Positions 1-7,448 are shown, numbered from the stretch's first letter. The stretch is DNA of 11,406 nucleotides from Rhizobacter sp. (GCA_014380155.1 JACMKJ010000434.1:1-11406), one strand, 5' to 3'. Notes: a model not told the origin generated them from the letters alone. Numbers and translations: made by a program.

Positions 1-602
1 ACGAGCAGACCAAGATCGAAGGTTTTGCGGCCAACTCGCGCGTGCCGGTGATCAACGGCTTGACCAACGAGTACCACCCCTGCCAGATCCTGGCCGACAT
101 CTTCACCTTCATCGAGCACCGCGGCTCGATCGCCGGCAAGGTGGTGGCCTGGGTGGGCGACGGCAACAACATGGCCAACACCTGGCTGCAGGCGGCCGAC
201 ATCCTGGGCTTCACCTTGCACGTCAGCACACCCACCGGCTATGAGATCGATGCCCGCGTGGCAGGGGTGTCCAACACCTCGTGCGTGAAGGTGTTCAAGA
301 ACCCGCTCGACGCCTGCCGCGGCGCCCACCTGGTCACCACCGACGTGTGGACGAGCATGGGTTTCGAGGCCGAGAACGCCGAGCGCATGAAAGCCTTCGC
401 CGACTGGTGCGTCGACCGCGAAATGATGGCCGCCGCGCAGCCCGACGCTCTCTTCATGCACTGCCTGCCAGCGCACCGGGGAGAAGAGGTCGAGGCCGAA
501 GTGATTGACGGCCCTCAATCGGTGGTGTGGGATGAAGCCGAGAACCGCATGCATGTCCAGAAGGCGCTCATGGAGTTCTTGCTGCTGGGCCGCATCGGCT
601 GA
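1..602 (+). CDS. argF: Ornithine carbamoyltransferase, C-terminal two-thirds (5' end outside window)
   Basis: This is the cytoplasmic enzyme that joins carbamoyl phosphate to ornithine to make citrulline in arginine biosynthesis. The frame is open from base 3, so the gene begins upstream of the window; about 200 codons are visible, against roughly 305-310 residues for a bacterial anabolic enzyme. Diagnostic motifs in order are HPCQILAD (bases 75-98, carbamoyl-phosphate side), the ornithine-binding DVWTSMG (342-362) and HCLPAHRG (459-482), whose Cys belongs to the active site. The C-terminus is of normal length and ends in TGA at 600-602. The carbamoyl-phosphate-binding STRT motif must lie upstream and cannot be checked. 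The next gene starts 21 bp later on the same strand with no terminator visible between them, so read-through is possible. A catabolic (arcB-type) enzyme cannot be excluded from this fragment, but no arginine deiminase genes are nearby. Confidence 0.96.
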   Translation, partial: EQTKIEGFAANSRVPVINGLTNEYHPCQILADIFTFIEHRGSIAGKVVAWVGDGNNMANTWLQAADILGFTLHVSTPTGYEIDARVAGVSNTSCVKVFKNPLDACRGAHLVTTDVWTSMGFEAENAERMKAFADWCVDREMMAAAQPDALFMHCLPAHRGEEVEAEVIDGPQSVVWDEAENRMHVQKALMEFLLLGRIG

Positions 603-623
603 TCCGCCCTTACCCGAGGCGCC

Positions 624-1367
624 ATGAAACTCGCCCTCGTCACCGACTTGCACGCCAACCGCGAAGCAGTCGAGGCTGTGTTGGCCCATGCGCAAAGCCA
701 AGGCGCGGAACGACACGCCTTTCTCGGTGACTTCGTCGGCTACGGTGCCGACCCCGGCTGGGTGGTCGACTGTGTGCGCGAGCATGTGTCGCGCGGCGCC
801 GTGGCGATCAAGGGCAACCACGATGCCGCCGCGGTGATGGGCGCACAGCCGAGCATGGTGGAGGATGCGCGCCAGGTGGTCGCGTGGACGCACGAGCAGT
901 TGGACGCCGAGCAGCTCGACTTCCTCGCCATGCTGCCGCTCACCGTGATCGACGACACACGGCTCTTCGTGCACGCCAACGCCTTCGCGCCGCCCGACTG
1001 GGCCTACATCCATGCGCGGTCCGACGCGGTGCGCAGCATGCAAGCCACCGCCTGCCGCATCACCTTTTGCGGCCATGTGCACGAGCCCCGGCTCTACCAC
1101 CTGGCCAACACCGGCAAGATCGGCGAATTTGCGCCCGTTCCCGATGTGCCCATTCCGCTGTCACCCCAACGCCAGTGGCTGGTGATCCCCGGCTCGGCCG
1201 GCCAGCCGCGTGACAGCAACCCCGCCGCCTGCTACGCGATGTTCGACATCGGCAGCGGCGACCTCACCTTCCACCGCGTGCCCTACGACCACGACACCGC
1301 AGCCGCCAAGGTGCGAGCAGCCGGTTTGCCGCAGCGTCTGGCACAGCGTCTTCAAGATGGCGGCTGA
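624..1367 (+). CDS. Calcineurin-like metallophosphoesterase (YfcE/MPE family)
   Basis: A predicted soluble 247-residue phosphoesterase with two metal ions. The full set of family motifs is visible: D8-x-H10 in TDLHAN, G35-D36 in GDFVGYG, G64-N-H-D67, H117 in VHAN and G150-H-V-H153. It also carries the GSAGQPRD stretch at 190-197, typical of the small YfcE-like branch. The ATG at 624 is preceded by GAGG at a suitable distance (the CGAGGCGCC stretch). The substrate cannot be read from the sequence; relatives include phosphodiesterases and protein or nucleotide phosphatases. The last 11 bp overlap the start of a Ser/Thr kinase gene, so the two are probably translationally coupled. That context makes a role in the same phosphosignalling circuit attractive, but this is an inference. 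There is no signal peptide or membrane segment, so it should act in the cytoplasm. Confidence 0.93.
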   Translation: MKLALVTDLHANREAVEAVLAHAQSQGAERHAFLGDFVGYGADPGWVVDCVREHVSRGAVAIKGNHDAAAVMGAQPSMVEDARQVVAWTHEQLDAEQLDFLAMLPLTVIDDTRLFVHANAFAPPDWAYIHARSDAVRSMQATACRITFCGHVHEPRLYHLANTGKIGEFAPVPDVPIPLSPQRQWLVIPGSAGQPRDSNPAACYAMFDIGSGDLTFHRVPYDHDTAAAKVRAAGLPQRLAQRLQDGG

Positions 1368-2862
1368 ACTCGGCACCACCGGCAGCGACACCGCGCCCTT
1401 CGCGGCGGCGGTGCCGGTCACGCACCCGCTGCGCCCGCTGCAGGCCGGCCAGGTGGTCGACGGCTTCCGGCTCGACAAACACCTGCACCAGGGTGGCATG
1501 GCCCAGCTGTGGCAGGTGACTGCGCTCGACAGCACCGAGCCCGAGATGCCGCTGATCATGAAAGTGCCGCGCATCCTCGGCGGCGAAAACCCGGCGAGCA
1601 TCGTCGGCTTCGAGGTCGAGCAGATGATCTTGCCGCGCCTCACCGGTGTGCACGTGCCGCGCTTCGTGGCCAAGGGCGACTTCACCCGCCAGCCCTACAT
1701 CGTGATGGAGCGCATAGGCGGTGACTCGCTGCGCAAGCGGCTCGACGCCGCACCTTTGCCCATCGCCGAGGTGGTCGACATCGGCACGCGGGTGGGCACC
1801 GCGCTGCACGAGTTGCACCGCCAGCACCTGGTGCACCTGGACGTGAAACCGAGCAACATCATGTTCCGCGAGAGTGGTGAGGCGGTGCTGGTCGACTTCG
1901 GCCTGTCGCGCCACGACCACCTGCCCGACCTGCTGGACGAAGAATTCGAGCTGCCGATGGGCACCGCGCCGTACATGTCGCCGGAGCAGGTTCAGTTCGT
2001 GCGCAACGACCCGCGCAGCGACCTGTTCGCGCTGGGTGTGATGCTCTACCACCTGACCACCGGCGAGCGCCCCTTCGGCTCGCCCGACAGCGTGCGCGGA
2101 CTGCGCGAGCGCCTGTACCGCGATCCCACCCCACCCATCACGCTGCGGCCCGATTGCCCGCCCTGGCTGCAAGAGATCATCTTGCAGGCGCTGGAGCCAC
2201 AGCCCGACAACCGCCACCAGACCAGCGCACAACTCGCCTTCGAGCTGCAAAATCCCGACCAGGTGGTGCTGACCGAACGTGCCGCGCGCCGCGCACGCAG
2301 CGGCAAGATGAAGGTGCTGAGCCGCTGGTTCTCTGCCATGGGTGCTGAGCCGTCGGCGCGTGCCAGTGCCACCAGCCAGTTGGCGCGCAGCCCGATCCTG
2401 CTGGTGGCGGTCGACGTGGCCAACGCCGAGCGCGAGCTGCTCGACACCTTGCGCCTGACCGCCGAGCGGCTGCTGCAAACCGAGCCCGGCGCGCGCCTGG
2501 CCTGCCTGGCGGTGATGAAGGTCAACCGCATCGGCATGGACGAGCTGATGGAGCCCGACGGCAGCAGCAAGCACGTGAACCTGCTGGTGCAGCTCAAGCA
2601 CTGGGCGCGGCCCTTGATGCAGTCGCTCAAGCTGCCGACCGAGGCGCAGGCCGGCCGCGTGACCTTTCATGTGCTCGAAGCGCCCGATGCCGCCAACGCC
2701 ATCGTCGACTACGCGCGCAAGAACCAGGTCGACCACATCGTGATGGGCGCACGCAGCAGTGGCGGCCTGCGCCGTTACCTGGGCAGCGTGTCGACCCAGG
2801 TCACGGCGCAGTCTGACTGCAGCGTCACGGTCGTACGCGCTCCATCGCGGGCGAAGGAGTGA
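1357..2862 (+). CDS. Ser/Thr protein kinase fused to a universal stress protein domain
   Basis: A predicted soluble 501-residue fusion. The N-terminal Hanks-type kinase (about residues 36-300) shows a glycine-rich loop (HQGGMAQ, 44-50), the ATP-anchoring Lys69 in IMK, a likely helix-C Glu86 or Glu88, the catalytic loop HLDVKPSN (160-167; D162, K164, N167), DFG (180-182), SPE (208-210), Asp222 and Arg286. A basic linker (306-325) leads to a C-terminal UspA-like domain (about 345-494) with the nucleotide-binding signature MGARSSGGLRRYLGS at 463-477. There is no membrane segment or extracellular sensor. The catalytic loop has HLD instead of HRD, so it is a non-RD kinase. I chose the ATG at 1357, which overlaps the phosphoesterase stop by 11 bp, because the longer in-frame reading back to 1210 lies wholly inside that gene. 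The ribosome site is weak, as expected for coupled translation. The targets are unknown. kynB begins 3 bp after the stop. Confidence 0.93.
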   Translation: MAAELGTTGSDTAPFAAAVPVTHPLRPLQAGQVVDGFRLDKHLHQGGMAQLWQVTALDSTEPEMPLIMKVPRILGGENPASIVGFEVEQMILPRLTGVHVPRFVAKGDFTRQPYIVMERIGGDSLRKRLDAAPLPIAEVVDIGTRVGTALHELHRQHLVHLDVKPSNIMFRESGEAVLVDFGLSRHDHLPDLLDEEFELPMGTAPYMSPEQVQFVRNDPRSDLFALGVMLYHLTTGERPFGSPDSVRGLRERLYRDPTPPITLRPDCPPWLQEIILQALEPQPDNRHQTSAQLAFELQNPDQVVLTERAARRARSGKMKVLSRWFSAMGAEPSARASATSQLARSPILLVAVDVANAERELLDTLRLTAERLLQTEPGARLACLAVMKVNRIGMDELMEPDGSSKHVNLLVQLKHWARPLMQSLKLPTEAQAGRVTFHVLEAPDAANAIVDYARKNQVDHIVMGARSSGGLRRYLGSVSTQVTAQSDCSVTVVRAPSRAKE

Positions 2863-2865
2863 GCC

Positions 2866-3489
2866 ATGAAACGAGTCTGGGACATCTCTCCCCCGATCGC
2901 ACCTGAATCGCCGCTGTTCCCCGGCGACCAGGCCTATTCGCAGCAGTGGACGGCGCGCATCGGCCCTGGCTGCCCGGTGAACCTGAGTGCCATCACCATG
3001 TCGCCGCACATCGGCGCCCATGCCGATGCCCCGCTGCACTACGCCGACGACGCGCCGGCCATCGGCGAGGTCGACCTCGCGCCTTACCTCGGGCCCTGCC
3101 GTGTGATCCACGCCATTGGCCCGGCGCGGTTGATCCAGGTCGCCGACCTGGCGCACGCCGCCAAAGACCTGCCGCCCCGCGTGCTGGTGCGCAGCTGCGC
3201 GCAAGCGCCCACCGCCTGGTCCAGCGAGTTCAGCGCCTTTGCCCCCGAGACGCTCGCCTGGCTGGCCAGCCTGGGCGTGCGCCTGGTCGGCATCGACAGC
3301 CAATCGGTCGACCCCGCCGACAGCAAGACCCTCGACAGCCACCAGCAGTTGTTGAAGCACCATCTGCGCGTGCTCGAAAACCTGGTGCTCGACGCGGTGC
3401 CAGCCGGCGACTACGAGCTGATCGCCCTGCCCCTCAAACTGATGCAGGCCTGCGCCTCGCCGGTGCGCGCCGTGCTGCGGGAACTGTGA
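2866..3489 (+). CDS. kynB: Kynurenine formamidase (arylformamidase)
   Basis: This enzyme hydrolyses N-formylkynurenine to kynurenine and formate, the second step of tryptophan breakdown. The 207-residue length fits bacterial KynB. The family motif HIGAHADAP at 48-56 supplies metal ligands H48, H52 and D54; H159 and E171 sit where the remaining metal ligands and catalytic residues of bacterial KynB are expected. The early FPGD motif (18-21) is also typical. The ATG at 2866 has an excellent ribosome site, AAGGAG at 2854-2859 with a 6-base gap. That site lies inside the end of the kinase gene, whose stop is only 3 bp upstream, so kynB is probably co-transcribed with it unless a promoter lies within the kinase coding region. 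The stop overlaps the kynU start (TGATG). Confidence 0.97.
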   Translation: MKRVWDISPPIAPESPLFPGDQAYSQQWTARIGPGCPVNLSAITMSPHIGAHADAPLHYADDAPAIGEVDLAPYLGPCRVIHAIGPARLIQVADLAHAAKDLPPRVLVRSCAQAPTAWSSEFSAFAPETLAWLASLGVRLVGIDSQSVDPADSKTLDSHQQLLKHHLRVLENLVLDAVPAGDYELIALPLKLMQACASPVRAVLREL

Positions 3490-4742
3490 TGACCTCACCC
3501 CAAGCCACCACCCGCCAAGACTGCCTCGCGCTCGACGCGCATGACCCGCTGGCCTCGTTGCGCGAGCAGTTCAAATTGCCTGAGGGCGTGATCTACCTCG
3601 ACGGCAACTCGCTCGGCGTGTTGCCCCGCAGCACCGCCGCGCGTGTGCAGCAGGTCGTTGCGCAAGAGTGGGGTGACGGCCTGATCCGCAGCTGGAACAC
3701 GGCGGGCTGGATCGACCTGCCACAGCGTGTGGGCAACAAGATCGCCCAGCTGGTGGGCGCGGGCGACGGCGAGCTGGTGGTGGCCGACTCCACCTCGGTC
3801 AACCTCTTCAAGGTGTTGAGCGCCGCGCTGCGCATCACGCGCGCCGACTCACCCGCGCGCAAATGCATCGTCTCCGAGCGCAGCAACTTCCCGACCGACC
3901 TCTACATCGCTGAGAGCCTGGCGCGCGAACACGGCATGCGGCTGGTGCTGGTCGAGCCTGAAGATATTGCGCAACATCTCAACGCCGATCTCGCGGTGCT
4001 GATGCTCACCCAGGTGAACTACCGCACCGGGCGCCTGCACGACATGGCCGCGCTCACACAAGCTGCGCACGCTGCCGGTGGCCTGACGGTCTGGGACCTG
4101 GCGCACAGCGCAGGCGCCCTGCCCGTGGACTTGCGCGCCAGCCACGCCGATTTTGCGGTGGGCTGCGGCTACAAGTACCTCAACGGCGGCCCCGGCGCGC
4201 CCGCTTTCGTGTGGGCCAACCCGCGCCACGCCGAGCGCTTCTGGCAACCGCTTTCCGGCTGGATGGGGCACGCGGCGCCCTTCGAATTCACACCCGACTA
4301 CCGGCCCGCGTCGGGCATCGCGCGCTACCTCTGTGGCACACCACCAGTCATCTCGTTGGCGGCGCTCGAATGTGGTGTCGACACCGTGCTCGCGGCCGAC
4401 ATGACCACCCTGCGCCGCAAGTCGATCGCCCTCACCGAGCTCTTTATCGAGCTGGTCGAATCGCGCTGCGCCGGTTTGCAGCTCGCTTCACCGCGTGAGG
4501 CCTCCAAGCGCGGCAGCCAAGTGAGCTTTGCCCACCCCAGCGCGGGCTACCCGATGATGCAGGCGCTCATCGCACGCGGTGTGATCGGCGACTTCCGAGC
4601 GCCCGACATCCTGCGCTTCGGCTTCACCCCGCTCTACACCCGCTTCATCGACGTGTGGGACGCGGTCGAGCAGCTGGCGCAGGTGCTGCACAGCGGCGAG
4701 TGGCGCGAACCGCGTTTCAACCAACGGTCCGCAGTGACATGA
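3489..4742 (+). CDS. kynU: Kynureninase
   Basis: A PLP enzyme that cleaves kynurenine to anthranilate and L-alanine. The 417-residue protein is full length for the family. Family features include YLDGNSLG (36-43), WDLAHSAGA (202-210) with D203 and H206 contacting the cofactor, and the PLP lysine K229 in GCGYKYLNGGPG (225-236), followed by GWMGH (257-261) and LRFGFTPLY (375-383). I chose the ATG at 3489, which shares one base with the kynB stop and has a GGGA-type ribosome site about 6 bases upstream. The open frame continues back to 2946, but that part is kynB read in another frame. The stop overlaps the kynA start by 4 bp (ATGA). It is a cytoplasmic, probably homodimeric enzyme. Confidence 0.97.
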   Translation: MTSPQATTRQDCLALDAHDPLASLREQFKLPEGVIYLDGNSLGVLPRSTAARVQQVVAQEWGDGLIRSWNTAGWIDLPQRVGNKIAQLVGAGDGELVVADSTSVNLFKVLSAALRITRADSPARKCIVSERSNFPTDLYIAESLAREHGMRLVLVEPEDIAQHLNADLAVLMLTQVNYRTGRLHDMAALTQAAHAAGGLTVWDLAHSAGALPVDLRASHADFAVGCGYKYLNGGPGAPAFVWANPRHAERFWQPLSGWMGHAAPFEFTPDYRPASGIARYLCGTPPVISLAALECGVDTVLAADMTTLRRKSIALTELFIELVESRCAGLQLASPREASKRGSQVSFAHPSAGYPMMQALIARGVIGDFRAPDILRFGFTPLYTRFIDVWDAVEQLAQVLHSGEWREPRFNQRSAVT

Positions 4743-5587
4743 GCACCCCAACGACACCAGAGCGAATCGTCGCCGACGAAGGCGCGAAGCTCGATTTCAC
4801 CCAGGACATGAGCTACGGCGACTACCTGCACCTCGACGAAGTACTCAACGCCCAGGTGCCGCTCTCGCCCGACCACAACGAGATGCTGTTCATCGTGCAG
4901 CACCAGACCAGCGAGTTGTGGATGAAGCTGATGCTGCACGAACTGGGGGCCGCCATCCAGTGTGTGGCGAGCGACGATCTCGGCAGCGCCTTCAAGATGC
5001 TGGCCCGCGTCAGCAAGATCATGGAGCAGCTGGTGCACGCCTGGGACGTGCTCGCCACCATGACGCCGCCCGAGTACTCGGCCATCCGCCCCTACCTCAG
5101 CAACAGCAGCGGCTTCCAGAGCTGGCAGTACCGCTGCATCGAATTCAGTCTCGGCAACAAGAACGCCGCCATGCTCAAACCGCACTCCCACCGGCCCGAG
5201 ATCCTGGCGCGTGTCGAGGCCGCCTGGCGCGCACCCTCGCTGTACGACGAAGCGCTGCGACTGCTCGCGCGCCGCGGCCTGGCGCTGCCCGCCAGCCACA
5301 CCACGCGCGACTGGACACAGCCCTACGCCACCAGCCGCGAAGTCGAAGAAGCCTGGCTGGTCGTCTACCGCGACCCAAAACAACACTGGGACCTGTACCA
5401 GCTGGGTGAAGAACTCACCGACCTCGAAGACGCTTTCCGCCTCTGGCGCTTTCGCCACGTGACCACGGTCGAGCGCGTGATCGGCTTCAAGCGCGGCACC
5501 GGCGGCACGGGCGGCGTGAGCTACCTGCGCAAGATGCTCGACGTGGTGCTGTTCCCCGAGATTTGGTCGCTGCGCACGGACTTGTAG
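4739..5587 (+). CDS. kynA: Tryptophan 2,3-dioxygenase
   Basis: A heme enzyme that opens the indole ring of L-tryptophan to give N-formylkynurenine, the first and usually rate-setting step of the pathway. The protein has 282 residues. The predicted key residues fall at the same numbers I recall for the Xanthomonas campestris structure: F51, distal H55 (in IVQHQTSELW), Y113, R117, proximal heme ligand H240 (in FRHVTTVERVIG) and T254 of the GTGGTGG loop (253-259). The start at 4739 overlaps the kynU stop by 4 bp; no good ribosome site is visible, so reinitiation after kynU is likely. An internal ATG at residue 24 is an alternative, but it would remove N-terminal sequence found in relatives. The gene ends with TAG directly abutting the ATG of the AraC-type regulator. 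kynA lies last although its enzyme acts first. Confidence 0.97.
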   Translation: MSTPTTPERIVADEGAKLDFTQDMSYGDYLHLDEVLNAQVPLSPDHNEMLFIVQHQTSELWMKLMLHELGAAIQCVASDDLGSAFKMLARVSKIMEQLVHAWDVLATMTPPEYSAIRPYLSNSSGFQSWQYRCIEFSLGNKNAAMLKPHSHRPEILARVEAAWRAPSLYDEALRLLARRGLALPASHTTRDWTQPYATSREVEEAWLVVYRDPKQHWDLYQLGEELTDLEDAFRLWRFRHVTTVERVIGFKRGTGGTGGVSYLRKMLDVVLFPEIWSLRTDL

Positions 5588-6427
5588 ATGTTGATCTCGC
5601 GCCGCCCCATGGCCCCGTTGGCGAGCTTCGTCGACACGCTGTGGGCCAGCGAGCGCGGCGCCATGCCGCATGCGCGCGAGGCCAACCTGCCCACGGGCCG
5701 GGTCGACATCGTGATCCCGCTGCTCGATCGCCAGGCGATCACACGCTTCACAGCAGCGGGCGATGTGCAAGGTCAACGTTTCCACGGCGCAGTGGCCCAG
5801 GGCGCACAAGACCGCGTTCATCTGCGCGACACGCAGATGGCCTCGTCGGTGGTCGGCGTGCATTTCAAACCCGGTGGCGCGGCCGCCTTCTTCGGCGGCG
5901 CCCTGCCCGAGCTGCACAACCGCACCGTGTTGCTCGACGATCTGTGGGGGCCGAGCGCACGTGTGCTGCGCCAAGAGCTGCAAGACACCCAAGGCTTGCA
6001 TGCGCGCCTGCTGCGGCTGGAGGCTTATCTGATCGCGCGTTTGCAACGTGCCACGCCGGTCGATGTGATGGTGATCACCGCGCTGCACACATTGGCGCAG
6101 CAACCCCATGCCGCGCTGATCGAGCCGCTGCAGCGCGCCAGCGGCTGCGGCCCCACCCAGTTCATCCACCGCTTCGAGCGCACGGTCGGCCTGACACCCA
6201 AACGGTATGCGAGGGTGCTGCGCTTTCATGCGCTGATCCAGACGCTCGGCCTGGGTCCGCCAAAAGATTGGGCCATGACAGCCGCCGAAGCCGGCTACGC
6301 CGACCAGTCGCACCTCATTCACGAATTCAAGCGGCTTGCAGGCGTCACACCCAGCGCTTACCGCGCGGTGGCACCCGATCACCCGACGCACATGGTGGTG
6401 GGTGAAAAAATCTCCAATACACCCTGA
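5588..6427 (+). CDS. AraC-family transcriptional regulator
   Basis: A 279-residue DNA-binding regulator. The C-terminal third carries the two helix-turn-helix units of AraC/XylS proteins: the first around 175-210 (with the QFIHRFERTVGLTPKRY stretch) and the second around 228-260 (AAEAGYADQSHLIHEFKRLAG, then VTPSAYR). The N-terminal half (about 1-150), with LPTGRVDIVIPL and VGVHFKPGGAAAFFG, resembles the DUF6597-type sensing domain of AraC-like regulators rather than a cupin arm. The ligand is unknown. The ATG at 5588 follows the kynA stop with no gap and has only a weak ribosome site, which implies co-translation with kynA. Position suggests it may control the kyn genes or a process linked to them, but no binding site was found to support this. 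It ends 47 bp before the VOC gene. Confidence 0.92.
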   Translation: MLISRRPMAPLASFVDTLWASERGAMPHAREANLPTGRVDIVIPLLDRQAITRFTAAGDVQGQRFHGAVAQGAQDRVHLRDTQMASSVVGVHFKPGGAAAFFGGALPELHNRTVLLDDLWGPSARVLRQELQDTQGLHARLLRLEAYLIARLQRATPVDVMVITALHTLAQQPHAALIEPLQRASGCGPTQFIHRFERTVGLTPKRYARVLRFHALIQTLGLGPPKDWAMTAAEAGYADQSHLIHEFKRLAGVTPSAYRAVAPDHPTHMVVGEKISNTP

Positions 6428-6474
6428 ATACCGCCGTCTAGGATGCGGCCCAATTCACTGCCCGGAGCATCGCC

Positions 6475-6930
6475 ATGACACCCAACGCCATCCACGAGCT
6501 GTACGCCTACCTCTGCGTGCCCGACACGCATCAAGCCATCAACTTCTACACCCAGGCCTTTGGCGCGCAAGAGCTGTACCGGCTTACCGAGCCTTCCGGC
6601 CGCATTGGCCACGCCGAGCTGCAAATGGGGCCGAGCGCCATCCTGATGCTGTCGGATCAATTTCCCGAATACGGCATCACCGCGCCACCGCCCGAGGGCT
6701 TGTCGGGCATGGTGATCCACCTGCATGTAGACGACTGCGACGCGATGGGCCGCCAGGCCGTGGCGTCAGGCGCCACGATGCTGAGCGAGCCCACCGACCA
6801 GTTCTACGGCGAGCGCAGCTGCAAGGTGCGCGACCCCTTCGGCCACACCTGGCTGCTGGGCCACTCCATCGAAAAAGTGACCCCTGAAGAAATGCAGCGT
6901 CGCTACACCGAGTTGATGAACAACGGCTGA
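6475..6930 (+). CDS. PhnB-like VOC (glyoxalase/bleomycin-resistance fold) protein
   Basis: A 151-residue protein of the vicinal-oxygen-chelate superfamily, closest in style to the PhnB-like branch. Visible hallmarks are the opening beta strand and helix ending in INFYTQAFGAQELYR (22-36), GHAEL (45-49), ILMLSDQFPEYG (56-67), HLHVDD (82-87), DQFYGERS (108-115), DPFGHTW (120-126) and the branch-specific tail SIEKVTPEEMQRRY (131-144). Such proteins may act as metal-dependent isomerases, dioxygenases or thiol transferases, or only bind ligands; the substrate cannot be told here. The ATG at 6475 has GGAG at 6464-6467, 7 bases upstream. The 47 bp gap before it is the largest in this gene run, so it may have its own promoter. 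It converges with the gene on the other strand, with only 2 bp between the two stops. Confidence 0.92.
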   Translation: MTPNAIHELYAYLCVPDTHQAINFYTQAFGAQELYRLTEPSGRIGHAELQMGPSAILMLSDQFPEYGITAPPPEGLSGMVIHLHVDDCDAMGRQAVASGATMLSEPTDQFYGERSCKVRDPFGHTWLLGHSIEKVTPEEMQRRYTELMNNG

Positions 6931-6939
6931 GCTCAGCCG
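6924..6939. repeat. Perfect 16 bp palindrome spanning two convergent stop codons
   Basis: The sequence CGGCTGAGCTCAGCCG equals its own reverse complement. It holds the TGA of the VOC gene (6928-6930) and, on the opposite strand, the TGA of the secreted-protein gene (6935-6933), with GC between them. As RNA it could form a 6 bp GC-rich stem with an AGCU tetraloop on either strand. Neither side has a run of T, so it is not a standard intrinsic terminator. Both genes end in a glycine codon GGC plus TGA, which produces much of the symmetry by itself. Confidence 0.5.
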
Positions 6940-7448
6940 CCGAAGTTATCGCTCGTGCCCTGCGGGAACACGACGATGGCGCGTGTTGACTTGCTAGCGC
7001 CCACCGACACACGCTGCTCCTTCATCTTGCCGGCCAGCGTGGTCTGCAAGCGGTACTGGCCCGCCGGCACCTTGGCCCAGAGGTAGGGGCCATCGGTCTT
7101 GGCATCGAGCACCACGGCGCCCTTTCGGTCGATGAGTTTCACCTGCGCATCGGCCGAGAAGCCGTTCTTCGCGCCGTCTTTTTCGTAGACCTCGATGTTC
7201 AGCGAGTACTGGCCGCGCGCCTGCGTGAAGGCCGGGATCTGCTCGTAAGGGATGCCACCGGTCACGTAGCTCACCTCACCCGACATGCGCGTTTCGGGCA
7301 GCGGCACCGCCTCGTTCGCGAGCACCGACTTGGCCGCGTCACCCGGGGGCGGTGACGTGGCATCGGTCTGTGCCCAGGCCACGTTGGCGGCCATCAGCGC
7401 GGCGCAGGCCAGCGCGGGAACCAGCTTGATCTTGAATGCGTGGGTCAT
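6933..7448 (-). CDS. Small secreted protein with carboxypeptidase-regulatory-like domain
   Basis: A 171-residue protein with a clear Sec signal peptide: a basic start (MTHAFKIK), a hydrophobic core at about 9-23 and a likely cut after AWA at 26, leaving a periplasmic protein of about 145 residues. The mature part begins with a Pro/Ser-rich stretch (30-40). From about 80 it has a beta-rich fold whose GPYLWAKVPAGQYRLQTT segment (120-137) resembles the transthyretin-like or carboxypeptidase-regulatory domain found in many small periplasmic proteins. It is not an enzyme by any motif I can see. The ATG at 7448 has a strong ribosome site (AAGAGGAA at 7460-7453 on this strand). It lies 99 bp downstream of the DegP-like protease gene on the same strand; no convincing terminator separates them, so co-transcription is possible. 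The biological role is unknown. Confidence 0.85.
   Translation of the reverse strand: MTHAFKIKLVPALACAALMAANVAWAQTDATSPPPGDAAKSVLANEAVPLPETRMSGEVSYVTGGIPYEQIPAFTQARGQYSLNIEVYEKDGAKNGFSADAQVKLIDRKGAVVLDAKTDGPYLWAKVPAGQYRLQTTLAGKMKEQRVSVGASKSTRAIVVFPQGTSDNFGG

Noticed and set aside
1264..3498. 744-codon open frame on the - strand opposite the kinase, kynB and part of the phosphoesterase
   Set aside because: It is a shadow of genuine coding sequence in high-GC DNA. Its product is rich in His, Gln, Ala and Arg with no recognisable domain, and it crosses three well-supported genes.
4634..6391. 585-codon open frame on the - strand opposite kynA and the AraC gene
   Set aside because: It has the same high-GC shadow composition, with no domain, while the + strand genes carry complete catalytic and DNA-binding motifs.
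6405..6474. Possible promoter before the VOC gene, with TAGGAT near 6438 as a -10
   Set aside because: No acceptable -35 is found at 16-18 bp, so the match is no better than chance. It remains possible that this gene is read from upstream.
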